Shown one piece after another: positions 26,071 to 35,356 of a DNA stretch of 64,000 bases. Each line of letters starts with the position of its first letter. Position 1 is the first letter of the stretch. This DNA comes from Desulfosporosinus sp. HMP52 (GTDB lineage: Bacteria; Bacillota; Desulfitobacteriia; Desulfitobacteriales; Desulfitobacteriaceae). A program made the position numbers and the translations under genes. Location: the NCBI RefSeq assembly GCF_000765145.1, contig NZ_JMGA01000039.1, positions 62,001 through 126,000 on the forward strand, written 5' to 3'. The notes under the pieces are model-generated. The model saw only the letters and a list, made by a program, of their open reading frames with translations, did no database searches and was not told where the DNA came from.

Positions 26071-27273
26071 TTAGGTTGAAGCTAATTCCCCTAGGATGGC
26101 TTCGGTTTGCTTTATTTGCCCATCTCGGATGTAAGTTAAGGTTACTTTGTCGCCTACTTTGTTTTTATAGAGTTCCCGAATCAGATCTGAAGAATTTTGT
26201 ATCTCGGTATCATTGATCTTAGTAATGACATCTCCTTGCTGTATACCGGCCTTAGCCGCCGGGCCGTTGAGAGTCACTGCTGAAATGTAGGCGCCTTGAG
26301 GTTTGTTGTTGGTTTTAGCGTAGGTGTTGTATTGATCATCGGTGCTTACAAGAAGAGCGGGATGTTTGGCAACACCTGAGGCAATTAATTGTTGTATCGT
26401 TGGTAAAGCATCGGAAATTGGAATAGCAAAGCCCATTCCTTCAAATCCGGTTTCGGCATATTTTACGGAGTTAATTCCAATGACTTGGCCTTGATAATTG
26501 ACTAGTGGCCCACCGCTATTACCAGGGTTGATAGCTGCGTCTGTTTGAATCAGATTGTAACTGGCTACTCCTTGAAGGTTTAGAGTACGATTAGTGGCAG
26601 AAATAACCCCCGTGGTTACAGACCGAGCAAATTCGTCCCCGCCTGGATTACCAATAGCAACTACTGACTGACCGACCTCAACTTTTGAAGAATCTCCTAG
26701 CTCTACCGCTGTAAGGTTTGTTGTATCCGAAATCTGCAATACTGCAAGATCTGTTCGTGGGTCGGCCCCAATCAATTTTGCATCAAGAGTACGTCCGTCA
26801 CTTAAGCTGACGGTAATTTTTTGGGCACCTTCAACTACGTGATTATTAGTTGCGATATACCCTTTTTTTGCGTCGATTATAAAACCGGAACCGCTTCCAA
26901 CCTCTTGAAGATCTGATTTCCCTGAGAAAGACCGGCCGGTTTGAAAGTTGGCAACCCCCACAACAGCTGGGCCAACATTTTTAGCAATTTGAGCTACCGG
27001 ATAAATAGTTTGATCCGTTGTATAATTAGCAACCTGGGTAAAGGAAGAATTAGCTGATTCCAATGGTGCGACAGTACTTGTAGGATAGATATAGGGAATT
27101 GCCGCAACAGTAGAAAGGCCTCCGATAACTGCGCTAATTAAACATAAGCTGGCATAAGCCAATACCTTGCCCTGAGCTCTTGGTCGAGAAATGGATTGTG
27201 TAGTGTTTGGGCTGCTAAAAGTGTTAATATTGTTAATATTGTCATCGAGTGTTGAACGAACATCCTCTTCCAT
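26071..27273 (-). CDS. htrA: HtrA/DegP-type membrane-anchored serine protease
   Basis: A 400-residue S1C protease with a membrane anchor at residues about 37-62 and a short cytoplasmic N-terminus. The triad is His145 (ATNNHVVEGA), Asp175 (DPRTDLAVLQ) and Ser253 (NPGNSGGPL). A single C-terminal PDZ domain covers about 300-395 (GPAAKAGIQQGDVITKIND). It degrades misfolded exported proteins outside the membrane. ATG 27273 follows GGAGG. It stands alone, divergent from the molybdopterin enzyme gene. Confidence 0.93.
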   Translation of the reverse strand: MEEDVRSTLDDNINNINTFSSPNTTQSISRPRAQGKVLAYASLCLISAVIGGLSTVAAIPYIYPTSTVAPLESANSSFTQVANYTTDQTIYPVAQIAKNVGPAVVGVANFQTGRSFSGKSDLQEVGSGSGFIIDAKKGYIATNNHVVEGAQKITVSLSDGRTLDAKLIGADPRTDLAVLQISDTTNLTAVELGDSSKVEVGQSVVAIGNPGGDEFARSVTTGVISATNRTLNLQGVASYNLIQTDAAINPGNSGGPLVNYQGQVIGINSVKYAETGFEGMGFAIPISDALPTIQQLIASGVAKHPALLVSTDDQYNTYAKTNNKPQGAYISAVTLNGPAAKAGIQQGDVITKINDTEIQNSSDLIRELYKNKVGDKVTLTYIRDGQIKQTEAILGELAST

Positions 27274-27489
27274 TATATTTCCTCCTTTTTATGTTGAGTT
27301 GGTTCTTTACACCAACTAATTAACTACATTTAAAGGATATCCTAAAAGTGTTAAAGTAAATGGTGCAAAGTGTGAAATATTATAGTTCTTAAAGTTGAGA
27401 TTTTGTGAAAATTAGATATTATATGAAGGAACCATTGCTTTTTAGTTCGGATTATACTTCGAAAATGTTCAAAAAAGAGGAAGTGGATT

Positions 27490-29499
27490 ATGAATACTGA
27501 AATGAAGAGGTCAGTGTGCCCATTTGATTGTCCGGATGCCTGTGGGCTTTTAATTGAAGTTATTGACGGCAAAGCCGTAAAGGTAAAGGGTGATCCTGAG
27601 CACCCTTTCACCAAAGGTACTTTGTGCCCTAAGATGAATCATTATGAACGAACGGTACACTCCCCGCAAAGATTAACACAGCCTCTTCTACGCATTGGCG
27701 AAAAAGGAGCGGGAAATTTTAAACCTATTTCCTGGGATGAGGGGATTCAATATATTGTGGACCGGTGGAAGGAGATTATCTCTAACTATGGTGCAGAAGC
27801 TATATTGCCCTACTCATATGCCGGAACAATGGGAGTTGTTCAACGTAATTGCGGGGAGGCCTTTTTTCACAAACTCGGGGCCTCGAGATTAGCACGAACT
27901 ATATGTTCCTCGGCCAAAGGTTATGGCTGGTCTTCCGTTATGGGAAATACCCTGGCGCCACATCCGGATGAAGTGAAGAAAAGCGACTTTATCCTTTTAT
28001 GGGGTACAAATGCTCTGGCCACAAACATCCATCTTCTGCAAAACGTAAAAGAAGCCCAAAAGCGTGGTGCTGCTGTATGGCTCATAGATACTTATGAAAA
28101 TCCTACTGCTAAGATTGTTGATAAAGTTGTTTTGGTCAAACCCGGAAGAGATGGCGCGTTGGCTCTCGGCATAATGCACATTCTGGTACGTGAAGGCTGG
28201 ATAGATTTACCTTTCGTTACCAAGCATGTACAAGGCTTTGAACAATTGCAATCAGAAATCCTACCGGATTATACTCCTGATAAAGTGAGTCAGATTACTG
28301 GAATTGATGTAAAGTTGCTCGAAGAATTGGCATTTCACTATGCTAAAGCCAAGGGGCCTTTTATTGCTTTGGGCTCGGGACTTTGTCGTTATGGGAATGG
28401 CGCAATGACTGTACGAACTATTACCTGTCTTCCTGCCCTAGTCGGTGCTTGGGAAAAGCCCGGAGGAGGGCTGCTGGAAAGCATATCAACGGGTTCAGCC
28501 TTTGTTACAAGCAAAGTAACTCGTGAAGATTTTTTGTCTGAGCAACCCCGAATTGTAAATATGAATCAGCTGGGCCAAGCATTAACAGAACTATCTGAGC
28601 CGCCGATTATGAGCATGTACGTATTCCATTCCAATCCTGCAGTTGTTGCTCCAGATCAAACAAAGATAATCAAAGGGTTATCAAGAGAAGATTTATTTAC
28701 AGTTGTCCACGAACGTTTTATGACAGATACAGCTCGTTATGCTGACATTATCTTACCCGCTACCAGCTCCTTAGAACATTCAGATATTTATAGGGCATAC
28801 GGACATTACGGTATTCAACGAGCGACTGGAATAATTCCCCCCCTTGGAGAGGCTAAGTCGAACTGGGAAGTCTTTCAATTACTTGCTCAAGCAATGGGCT
28901 ATGAAGAGTCTTTCTTTGCTCAAAGCGCAGATGACTTGATTGATCAATTGCTTGATCCTCCCACGCCATGGTTAGCAGGGGTCGATATGGCAAATCTCCA
29001 AGCAGGGCGCCCTGTGGAACTTTCCTTGCCCCAGGACTACAAAACCACCTATCTCACTCCATCGGGCAAGATTGAAATATACAGCCCCGTCGAAACCGAA
29101 CCTTTACCGCGCTATTTTGCCCCTTACGAGGATGACGCCCCTTTCTACCTGATGAGTGCCCCAAGTCTATATTCTTTAAACTCTTCTTTTAACGAACGGC
29201 CTGATTTGCTGCAGAAAAAGGAAGAGGCTTATTTGCAAATGAATCCTAAAGATGCTGAAGACAAGAAGTTGCAAGATGGCCAGAAAGTAATAGCATTTAA
29301 TGATCGTGGCGAGGTAGTGTTTATACTTAAGATAGCAGCGACTGTTCCCCAGGGAGTCTTGGTCACTGAGGGTCTTTTTTCTAAGGAAAAGATGCTGGGA
29401 ACTTATTCGGTCAATGCCCTTACTTCACAACGTCTGACAGATAGAGCTGAGGGAAGTACCCTTTATGATGTTAAAGTGGATGTCCGATTATACTCATAA
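27490..29499 (+). CDS. Molybdopterin-dependent oxidoreductase, cytoplasmic
   Basis: A 669-residue member of the DMSO-reductase family. The N-terminal 4Fe-4S site is CPFDCPDACGLL with a fourth Cys in GTLCPK; a molybdopterin-binding middle follows (RTICSSAKGYGW, ILLWGTNALATN, LVGAWEKPGGGLL) and a C-terminal molydopterin dinucleotide domain (YLTPSGKIEIYSP, FNDRGEV). There is no Tat signal, so it is cytoplasmic. No Sec codon or Cys stands out at the usual metal-ligand position, where Ser in CSSA may ligate. No electron-transfer partner genes are adjacent, so the substrate is unknown. ATG 27490 follows AGAGGAAG. Confidence 0.88.
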   Translation: MNTEMKRSVCPFDCPDACGLLIEVIDGKAVKVKGDPEHPFTKGTLCPKMNHYERTVHSPQRLTQPLLRIGEKGAGNFKPISWDEGIQYIVDRWKEIISNYGAEAILPYSYAGTMGVVQRNCGEAFFHKLGASRLARTICSSAKGYGWSSVMGNTLAPHPDEVKKSDFILLWGTNALATNIHLLQNVKEAQKRGAAVWLIDTYENPTAKIVDKVVLVKPGRDGALALGIMHILVREGWIDLPFVTKHVQGFEQLQSEILPDYTPDKVSQITGIDVKLLEELAFHYAKAKGPFIALGSGLCRYGNGAMTVRTITCLPALVGAWEKPGGGLLESISTGSAFVTSKVTREDFLSEQPRIVNMNQLGQALTELSEPPIMSMYVFHSNPAVVAPDQTKIIKGLSREDLFTVVHERFMTDTARYADIILPATSSLEHSDIYRAYGHYGIQRATGIIPPLGEAKSNWEVFQLLAQAMGYEESFFAQSADDLIDQLLDPPTPWLAGVDMANLQAGRPVELSLPQDYKTTYLTPSGKIEIYSPVETEPLPRYFAPYEDDAPFYLMSAPSLYSLNSSFNERPDLLQKKEEAYLQMNPKDAEDKKLQDGQKVIAFNDRGEVVFILKIAATVPQGVLVTEGLFSKEKMLGTYSVNALTSQRLTDRAEGSTLYDVKVDVRLYS

Positions 29500-29545
29500 G
29501 CTAATTTTTAGGTGCATTTATGAATTTATAGGCGCGAGCATCATT

Positions 29546-29586
29546 CTCTAAACATAAATTAACAGGAAGGATCGCTATGTTTAGAG
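29546..29586 (+). repeat. 11-bp inverted repeat overlapping the spore hydrolase ribosome site
   Basis: CTCTAAACATA (29546-29556) and TATGTTTAGAG (29576-29586) are perfect complements with a 19-nt loop. The right arm runs into the GAGGAGG that serves ATG 29597, so it may be an operator or a translation-controlling hairpin. Confidence 0.5.
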
Positions 29587-29596
29587 GAGGATTTAT

Positions 29597-30880
29597 ATGC
29601 AAATTCATGTGGTGAAACCCGGAGATACTCTTGGTAAGGTAGCCCGAGCTTACGGGGTCTCCGCCCAGGAAATTGTTGAAGCCAATGAAATTCCAGACCC
29701 CAGCAGATTGGCAGTAGGGCAAACATTTGTTATCCCAATCAGAGGGCGATATCATTTCCTTCAACCTGGTGAAAGCCTATGGTCAATTGGTCGTCGTTAC
29801 AATGTCTCGGTTGAGGAATTAGTCCGCATCAATAATATTCAAAATCCTAATACTCTCCCCGTTGGCTTGCGCCTATATTTGCCCCAAAGGCCTAAGATGG
29901 CCGTAGAAACCAATGCCTATATTGATCCGAGAATGACCCGGGGCAGTTCCGCTGAGGATGTAGACAAAGTAGGAGAGCATCTGACTTATCTTGCAATTTT
30001 TACCTATGCTGTTAATCGCGAGGGGAATCTTACCCCTGTGGATGATCAGCCATCGATAAATGCAGCCTATAAGGATAGAGTCTTACCCCTTTTGGTACTG
30101 ACCAATTTTGAGGAGGGACAATTCAGCACTGAAATTGCTACAGCTATCTTGACCAGTGAAGCCATGCAAGACCGTGTTCTTAACCAAGCTCTTCAGATAA
30201 TGAATGAGAAGGGATATAGGGGGTTGGATTTTGATTTTGAGTATTTGGGGGCTCAAAATCGGGTAAGGTATGTCCGCTTCTTAGAGAAGGCGCGTCAATT
30301 ATTAAAACCTCGGGGGTACTATATTTCTGCTGCTTTAGCCCCAAAGTATAGGGCTGAGCAAAAAGGGGTTTTGTATGAAGGGCATGACTATCAGTTAATC
30401 GGTCAAGTGGTTGATTTCATCTTCTTTATGACATACGAATGGGGATGGTCCGGTGGGAAACCGATGGCAGTCTCTCCCTTGCCTCAAATGAGAAATGTCA
30501 TGGAATATGCTGTTTCTGTAGTGCCGAAAGAAAAGATTATGATGGGGATGCCGCTCTATGGATATGACTGGACATTACCCTATGTTGAAGGAGGCAAATT
30601 CGCGAGATCTATTAGTCCGCAACGGGCTTTGCAATTGGCTGTTCGTTATGGTGCAACTATTAACTATGACAGAGTTTCTCAAGCTCCTTGGTTTAGATAT
30701 ACTGACGAACAGGGTAAACAACATGAAGTTTGGTTTGAGGATGCCCGAAGTATGCAAGCGAAATTCGACTTAGTAAAGGAACTGGGGATTCGGGGTTTTT
30801 ATTATTGGGTATTAGGCAATGATTTTCCGCAAAACTGGCTTCTTATTGAAGATAATTTCGTGGTTCGTAAACTAATCTAG
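29597..30880 (+). CDS. Spore cortex-type glycosidase: two LysM domains plus GH18
   Basis: A 427-residue protein like SleL/YaaH of Bacillus. LysM repeats are at about residues 2-47 and 51-96 (HVVKPGDTLGKVARAYG, YHFLQPGESLWSIGRRYN). A glycosyl hydrolase 18 domain covers about 105-420 with catalytic DxDxE as DFDFEY. It cleaves N-acetylglucosaminyl bonds in cortex peptidoglycan, normally after spore deposition. No signal peptide is seen, typical of such spore enzymes. ATG 29597 follows GGAGG. A perfect inverted repeat lies across the ribosome site. Confidence 0.92.
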   Translation: MQIHVVKPGDTLGKVARAYGVSAQEIVEANEIPDPSRLAVGQTFVIPIRGRYHFLQPGESLWSIGRRYNVSVEELVRINNIQNPNTLPVGLRLYLPQRPKMAVETNAYIDPRMTRGSSAEDVDKVGEHLTYLAIFTYAVNREGNLTPVDDQPSINAAYKDRVLPLLVLTNFEEGQFSTEIATAILTSEAMQDRVLNQALQIMNEKGYRGLDFDFEYLGAQNRVRYVRFLEKARQLLKPRGYYISAALAPKYRAEQKGVLYEGHDYQLIGQVVDFIFFMTYEWGWSGGKPMAVSPLPQMRNVMEYAVSVVPKEKIMMGMPLYGYDWTLPYVEGGKFARSISPQRALQLAVRYGATINYDRVSQAPWFRYTDEQGKQHEVWFEDARSMQAKFDLVKELGIRGFYYWVLGNDFPQNWLLIEDNFVVRKLI

Positions 30881-31020
30881 TGAACTGCATATCTCTATAT
30901 AATAGTAAGAGCAAGAAGTCTATTATAGGTTGTTCTTCTTAAAAGCTAACAGTTCTTTCATAAAAAGCTGTTGCTGTAAGAATACATACCGCAGTAGACT
31001 AACTTGCTCTTTTTTGAGAA

Positions 31021-32373
31021 TTACTGCTTTGGTGCAGTACCTTGGCCTGCTGCCTCAACGGCAGTGCCTGAACCTGGCGTTTTTCCTGCATCAGGATTAG
31101 CAGCACCTGCGACGTTTGCGCCCACCCCGAGGTTTGCTTTTAGTTGTGCTTGACGGGCCAGATCAAGGCCTTCCCCAAGTATACGTAGAGCTTCTTTTGG
31201 GCTGTGCCAACCCATGCTGTTTTCTGCGGAGATATAATCCCATCTCCACTGAGCTTTACGATGTAAATTCCTAGCTTCATTCATCATATCTGCTTTGGCA
31301 GCAGGATTATTTGAAGCTGTTGTAATAGAATTAATAGCGTCAGTGAGTGCAGTTTCTAAGGCAACCTTTGCTTTATAGACTTGATCCTGGGTGCCGATAA
31401 CTTGGTTTTTTAAATACTCTTCACTTTGTTTATGGCAGGTTTGACAGGATTGGGAGATATGATTAAGAGGACTCTGCAGATGATGGGAGGATATTTTACT
31501 TTGCCCTTGTTTTACATAGGGCATATGGCAATCCGCACAGGCCACGCCATTTGCAGCGTGTACACCTGTTGAGAAGAGTTCATAATCTGGGTGTTGAGCC
31601 TTCAGCATCGGAGCCTGGCTTTCTTTATGATCCCAATCTTTAAAATTTATTTCTGTATATTGCTTTTCTGCATCATCCATGCGCAGACCATAGTTCCAAG
31701 GGAAGGTAACTTTTTTGTTATCGGGTTTGAAGTAATACTCAACGTGGCATTGTGCACAGACCATGGTGCGCATTTCTTGCCGGCTCAATTTAGTAGGGTC
31801 TATTCCTCTGGTTTTCAAAGCATCAAGAAGAGGAATGCTTGTAATTGTCAGTTCCATTGTTTTTGAGTCGTGGCAGTTCGCACAGGCAATTGGATGTTTG
31901 ATTTGATCCTTTAAATCAGCAAACGGGGTTGCCCAGAAAGAGTCCCCCATTTTGTCAACAAGGGGTTTAACATTAGGGCTTTTGCAGTTCCAGCAAGAGC
32001 TAATAGTTTTTGGACCGACACGAAGTGTCCTTGTGACATCCTCTAAGGCCCAGACGTGACCTCTTTCTTCATTGTAATCTTCAGAGAAAGGATATCCGGC
32101 GAATAGTTTTACTTGAGCAGGAGACTCTTTGAGATGGGATTCGGGTACGGAGCCTCCATACTTAGAGTTGCCTTTGATTTGTTCTTTTTGTTCCAGATAA
32201 CTGGCATAATGATCAGGGTAGGCCTTTCCCCAGACGGCGGGATCTAATTCTCCTTCGGGGATAGTAGCCGTTGTAGGAGGAGTTGGCGATTGTTGCTTGC
32301 AACCAAGTACCAGGAATCCGAACAACATAAGCATTAGACTGAGCAATAGAAAACTACGCCAGGTTTTAAACAT
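31021..32373 (-). CDS. nrfA: Ammonia-forming cytochrome c nitrite reductase
   Basis: A 450-residue pentaheme reductase. Heme 1 is lysine-ligated CWNCK (127-131); the other motifs are CANCH (164-168), CAQCH (206-210), CADCH (279-283) and CQTCH (310-314). The N-terminus has a lipobox-like LVLGC (Cys25), so it is probably a lipoprotein outside the membrane. The C-terminal 35 residues are an Ala/Gly/Pro-rich tail. It reduces nitrite to ammonium with six electrons. Start ATG 32373 lies 20 nt after nrfH in the same operon. Confidence 0.95.
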   Translation of the reverse strand: MFKTWRSFLLLSLMLMLFGFLVLGCKQQSPTPPTTATIPEGELDPAVWGKAYPDHYASYLEQKEQIKGNSKYGGSVPESHLKESPAQVKLFAGYPFSEDYNEERGHVWALEDVTRTLRVGPKTISSCWNCKSPNVKPLVDKMGDSFWATPFADLKDQIKHPIACANCHDSKTMELTITSIPLLDALKTRGIDPTKLSRQEMRTMVCAQCHVEYYFKPDNKKVTFPWNYGLRMDDAEKQYTEINFKDWDHKESQAPMLKAQHPDYELFSTGVHAANGVACADCHMPYVKQGQSKISSHHLQSPLNHISQSCQTCHKQSEEYLKNQVIGTQDQVYKAKVALETALTDAINSITTASNNPAAKADMMNEARNLHRKAQWRWDYISAENSMGWHSPKEALRILGEGLDLARQAQLKANLGVGANVAGAANPDAGKTPGSGTAVEAAGQGTAPKQ

Positions 32374-32393
32374 TTATAGTATACCTCCATTTT

Positions 32394-32876
32394 TCAGCGA
32401 ATCGCTGTATGTATTGGTTGACTAGAGAAAGGCATTGTTGGGGGTTCATGGGGTTCTCCTCGATGACACTCAAAACATTGTTTTCCGTCACTGGTATTGA
32501 TTCTAGAAACGACGGTAGAATGACAGCGCAGGCAGTTGCGTTGGAGAATGTTCCTGCTCCATTCTTTGGTGTGTAAGACATCCGGTGGAGCAAAGGTGTT
32601 TTTATAATAATCTCTGGCACCTGAATATCCTTTGTAGACAATTTGCTCGAGAATATTATCATGTGGTATGTGACAATCCTTGCAGCCTACCCCATTTGTT
32701 TCCCTGTGGACACTGTGAAAAGAAGTTTCATACGGCGGCTTCATAATATGACAGGTTGTTCCGCAATAATGAGTAGTAGATGTCCGTTCGTACTGAGCAA
32801 CCACAAAGAATCCAAAGAGTACAAGTAATGGCACACCTATCAAGAGCCATTTTTTTGTTTTGCTAGATAGTTTCAT
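32394..32876 (-). CDS. nrfH: Tetraheme quinol dehydrogenase of nitrite reductase
   Basis: A 160-residue NapC/NirT-family protein with one N-terminal helix (about 10-28). Three standard heme motifs are CKDCH (65-69), CLRCH (115-119) and CFECH (134-138). The first site is CGTTCHIM (38-45): one residue longer than CxxCH, but with the Met of the usual CxxCHxM. It oxidises menaquinol and feeds NrfA. ATG 32876 follows AGGAGG. First gene of the nrfHA operon. Confidence 0.93.
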   Translation of the reverse strand: MKLSSKTKKWLLIGVPLLVLFGFFVVAQYERTSTTHYCGTTCHIMKPPYETSFHSVHRETNGVGCKDCHIPHDNILEQIVYKGYSGARDYYKNTFAPPDVLHTKEWSRNILQRNCLRCHSTVVSRINTSDGKQCFECHRGEPHEPPTMPFSSQPIHTAIR

Positions 32877-32998
32877 AGGAACCTCCTTTCAGGTTTAATT
32901 TTGTTTTAGTATGAAGGTTTTTTGATGCTTTTATGTAAATTATTAATATGTTTTAGGCAGGGCTATATTCTACAATGGATGCAATGATGACATATATA

Positions 32999-33042
32999 AA
33001 GGCCCCTATGCGGGAAGATATAACTTCCAGCACAAGGGCCTT
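32999..33042. terminator. Two-tier hairpin terminator near the end of the Ca2+/H+ exchanger gene
   Basis: AAGGCCC (32999-33005) pairs with GGGCCTT (33036-33042), enclosing GGAAG/CTTCC. It lies 54 nt past the exchanger stop on the minus strand, where it is followed by a short TTTATAT run. Confidence 0.65.
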
Positions 33043-33095
33043 ATTCGGGCTTAGTATGCAAAGTGTATCGATGCTTTAAAATTAACACGCAGTTG

Positions 33096-34130
33096 CTAGA
33101 CAAACAAAAATGCTAAGGCCATAATAGAATAAGCTGCCAGCAGTTGTGCACCCTCTAACCAGTTTGAACGGCCATCCATACTTATCATGGCAGTGATTAC
33201 TGTGCCCATAATAATGACGATAAGTTCATACCCTGTAAATAATAAGTCAAGAGGTTGGCCAATAAAATAACCCAGGAAAACTAATAAAGGAGCGACAAAG
33301 AGTGCAATCTGGGTACTTGAACCTATTGCAATTTCTAAGCTGATATCCATTTTATTCTTCATAGCCATCAGGACACTTGTGGAATGTTCAGCGGCATTGC
33401 CGATGATTGGAATGACTATAACTCCAATAAACAGCTCACTGATGCCTAAGGTGTTTACCACCGGATCAATTCCTTCTACCAGGAGTTCACTTTCTATCAC
33501 TACAAAAAAAGTAGCGATAAGGAGAATTAAAAAAGATTTGGGTTTTGACCAACTGGGAGAATCTGAACACTCTTGGCTTGGTCGAAAAACATCTTTATGT
33601 GTATGTAAAGAAAAAACCAAGCTAAGGATATAGACAATCATAAGGATTCCTGCAACTCCCAGGCTTAAGGGCTCGGCAGCAGGATTAGAATGTGTGTTGA
33701 GGAAGACTGCCGGGATGATCAACCCCGTCACTGCCATTAGGAGCATAGCGGTATGCATACCAGCTGCAGCCCTATTGAATTTCTGGACTTTGTACTTAAA
33801 ACCACCCAGAAGCATGCTCAGCCCTAACACTAAAAGAAGATTGCCTATAATAGAACCTGTAATGGAAGCTTTTACGACTTCAACCAATCCAGCCTTGAGG
33901 GCAAAAACTGTGATAATAAGTTCTGCTGCGTTGCCAAAAGTAGCATTCAACAACCCCCCTAATCTTGGCCCAACATAGATAGCGATTTCCTCTGTTGCCT
34001 TGCCCATGTATCCGGAAAGTGGAATTATACTCAAACAAGCGGCAACAAACTGTAAGACGGGTGAATGACCGGAAAGATGCAAAAAAATACTAATCGGAAT
34101 AGCTAACAATAATAGGTTGAGATATTTCAA
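33096..34130 (-). CDS. Calcium/proton exchanger (CaCA family, Cax-like)
   Basis: A 344-residue membrane protein with about eleven helices and the two alpha repeats of the family: GNAAELIITVFALKAGLV and GNAAEHSTSVLMAMKNKMD, each followed by a GS(I/S)xG/Q segment. It exports Ca2+ in exchange for H+ across the cytoplasmic membrane. TTG 34130 is the start, 7 nt after GGAGGGG on the minus strand. Single gene. Confidence 0.9.
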   Translation of the reverse strand: MKYLNLLLLAIPISIFLHLSGHSPVLQFVAACLSIIPLSGYMGKATEEIAIYVGPRLGGLLNATFGNAAELIITVFALKAGLVEVVKASITGSIIGNLLLVLGLSMLLGGFKYKVQKFNRAAAGMHTAMLLMAVTGLIIPAVFLNTHSNPAAEPLSLGVAGILMIVYILSLVFSLHTHKDVFRPSQECSDSPSWSKPKSFLILLIATFFVVIESELLVEGIDPVVNTLGISELFIGVIVIPIIGNAAEHSTSVLMAMKNKMDISLEIAIGSSTQIALFVAPLLVFLGYFIGQPLDLLFTGYELIVIIMGTVITAMISMDGRSNWLEGAQLLAAYSIMALAFLFV

Positions 34131-34284
34131 AACTTAACCCCTCCAAACATCCATATTAAATAGTCTATTTACCATTAAAATCTATTTGAGTAGGAGTGTC
34201 AACAACAAGTATTAATTATCCTAATTAGTTTTTCCAGCCTTAACTGGATTATTTCTACTCACGTAAGAAAACTAAGGAGAGAGT

Positions 34285-34788
34285 ATGAAGGAGCTTATGA
34301 ACACAAGACTAGCAAACTTTAAGCTGAGATTTGCTAAAGCAGAGGATATCCCGCTGATATTATCTTTTATTAAAGAATTAGCGGACTATGAGAAAATGCT
34401 CGACCAAGTAGTAGCTACAGAAGAAATTCTAAGAGAATCTTTATTCGAGCTGAAAAAGGCAGAGATTCTTATCGGCGAGTATGAGGATAGACCGGTAGCC
34501 TTCGCCTTGTTCTTCCACAATTTTTCGACATTTCTAGGAAGGCCAGGTATATATTTGGAAGATCTATACGTTAAACCAGAAATGCGAGGTAAAGGGATAG
34601 GGAAGATCATTTTATCTCAGCTCGCAAAAATCGCGATTGAGAGGAAGTGCGGTCGATTAGAATGGTGGTGTCTCGATTGGAACGAACCTTCTATTGAGTT
34701 CTATAAAAGCAAGGGGGCTGTTCCAATGGAGGATTGGACTGTTTATAGAGTAACTAATGAAGCTTTAGTTAAACTAGCAAAAGACTAG
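34285..34788 (+). CDS. GNAT-family N-acetyltransferase (diamine acetyltransferase-like)
   Basis: A 167-residue GNAT protein. The acetyl-CoA loop is RGKGIGKIIL, preceded by LEDLYVKPEMRG, and the end has WNEPSIEFYKSKGA, a pattern like spermidine/spermine acetyltransferases. ATG 34285 follows AAGGAG at 5-nt spacing. Amine substrate inferred from resemblance only. Followed by a perfect 16-bp terminator. Confidence 0.82.
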   Translation: MKELMNTRLANFKLRFAKAEDIPLILSFIKELADYEKMLDQVVATEEILRESLFELKKAEILIGEYEDRPVAFALFFHNFSTFLGRPGIYLEDLYVKPEMRGKGIGKIILSQLAKIAIERKCGRLEWWCLDWNEPSIEFYKSKGAVPMEDWTVYRVTNEALVKLAKD

Positions 34789-34803
34789 GAAAAGCTTAAA
34801 GAT

Positions 34804-34844
34804 AAAAAACAGGGCTAGAACTTTAAAGTCTAGCCCTGTTTTTT
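34804..34844. terminator. Strong bidirectional terminator
   Basis: AAAAAACAGGGCTAGA pairs perfectly with TCTAGCCCTGTTTTTT, 16 bp, between the GNAT gene and the convergent universal stress gene. Confidence 0.93.
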
Positions 34845-34870
34845 ATAGGAAGTTTTTTAGGATTACATAG

Positions 34871-35296
34871 TTATTTAACGATAAGTACCGGACAAGGGGA
34901 TTGAGCCATAACCCGTTGAGTGACACTTCCGATAAGTGCTCCGGTAAGAGCACCGTGACCAACTGTACCCATAACCACCAGATCGAACTCTCTTCTTACT
35001 TCATCTAAGATGCCACTGGCAGCGTGCCCGGATATATGCTTCTTTGTCAAGTGAACATTTCCGATGTCGATGCCTTTGAGTGTGATTTCCAAGGCTAACT
35101 CTCCACTCTTATCGATTTGCTCCTGATCTATGATGCTAGTAAATCCCATATGATACCCATAATAAGCTTCAGGAGTTGGGGTCACATGAAAAAGCTCGAT
35201 TTCTGAGTTGAACTTTTTAGCTATTTCTAAAGCTGACTTAAGGGCGCGACGTGATGATTCAGAGCCGTCTGTGGGTACTAGAATCCTTTTGAACAT
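34871..35296 (-). CDS. Universal stress protein, UspA family
   Basis: A 141-residue UspA-fold protein starting MFKRILVPTDGSESS. The ATP-binding signature GTVGHGALTGALIGSVTQRV (GxxG-x9-G-S) is intact, so it belongs to the ATP-binding group. ATG 35296 is preferred, with GGAGG 9 nt away; the ATG three codons upstream touches that ribosome site. Single gene; role in stress survival inferred. Confidence 0.9.
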   Translation of the reverse strand: MFKRILVPTDGSESSRRALKSALEIAKKFNSEIELFHVTPTPEAYYGYHMGFTSIIDQEQIDKSGELALEITLKGIDIGNVHLTKKHISGHAASGILDEVRREFDLVVMGTVGHGALTGALIGSVTQRVMAQSPCPVLIVK

Positions 35297-35356
35297 TAGC
35301 AGCATCCTCCTTTAGTTATACAAAGGGTGTGGTTTGTTTATAAACAATAAAAGGTG

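Noticed and set aside
27490-29499. Selenocysteine formate dehydrogenase
   Set aside because: No in-frame TGA; the expected ligand position reads CSSA, and no fdh partners are near.
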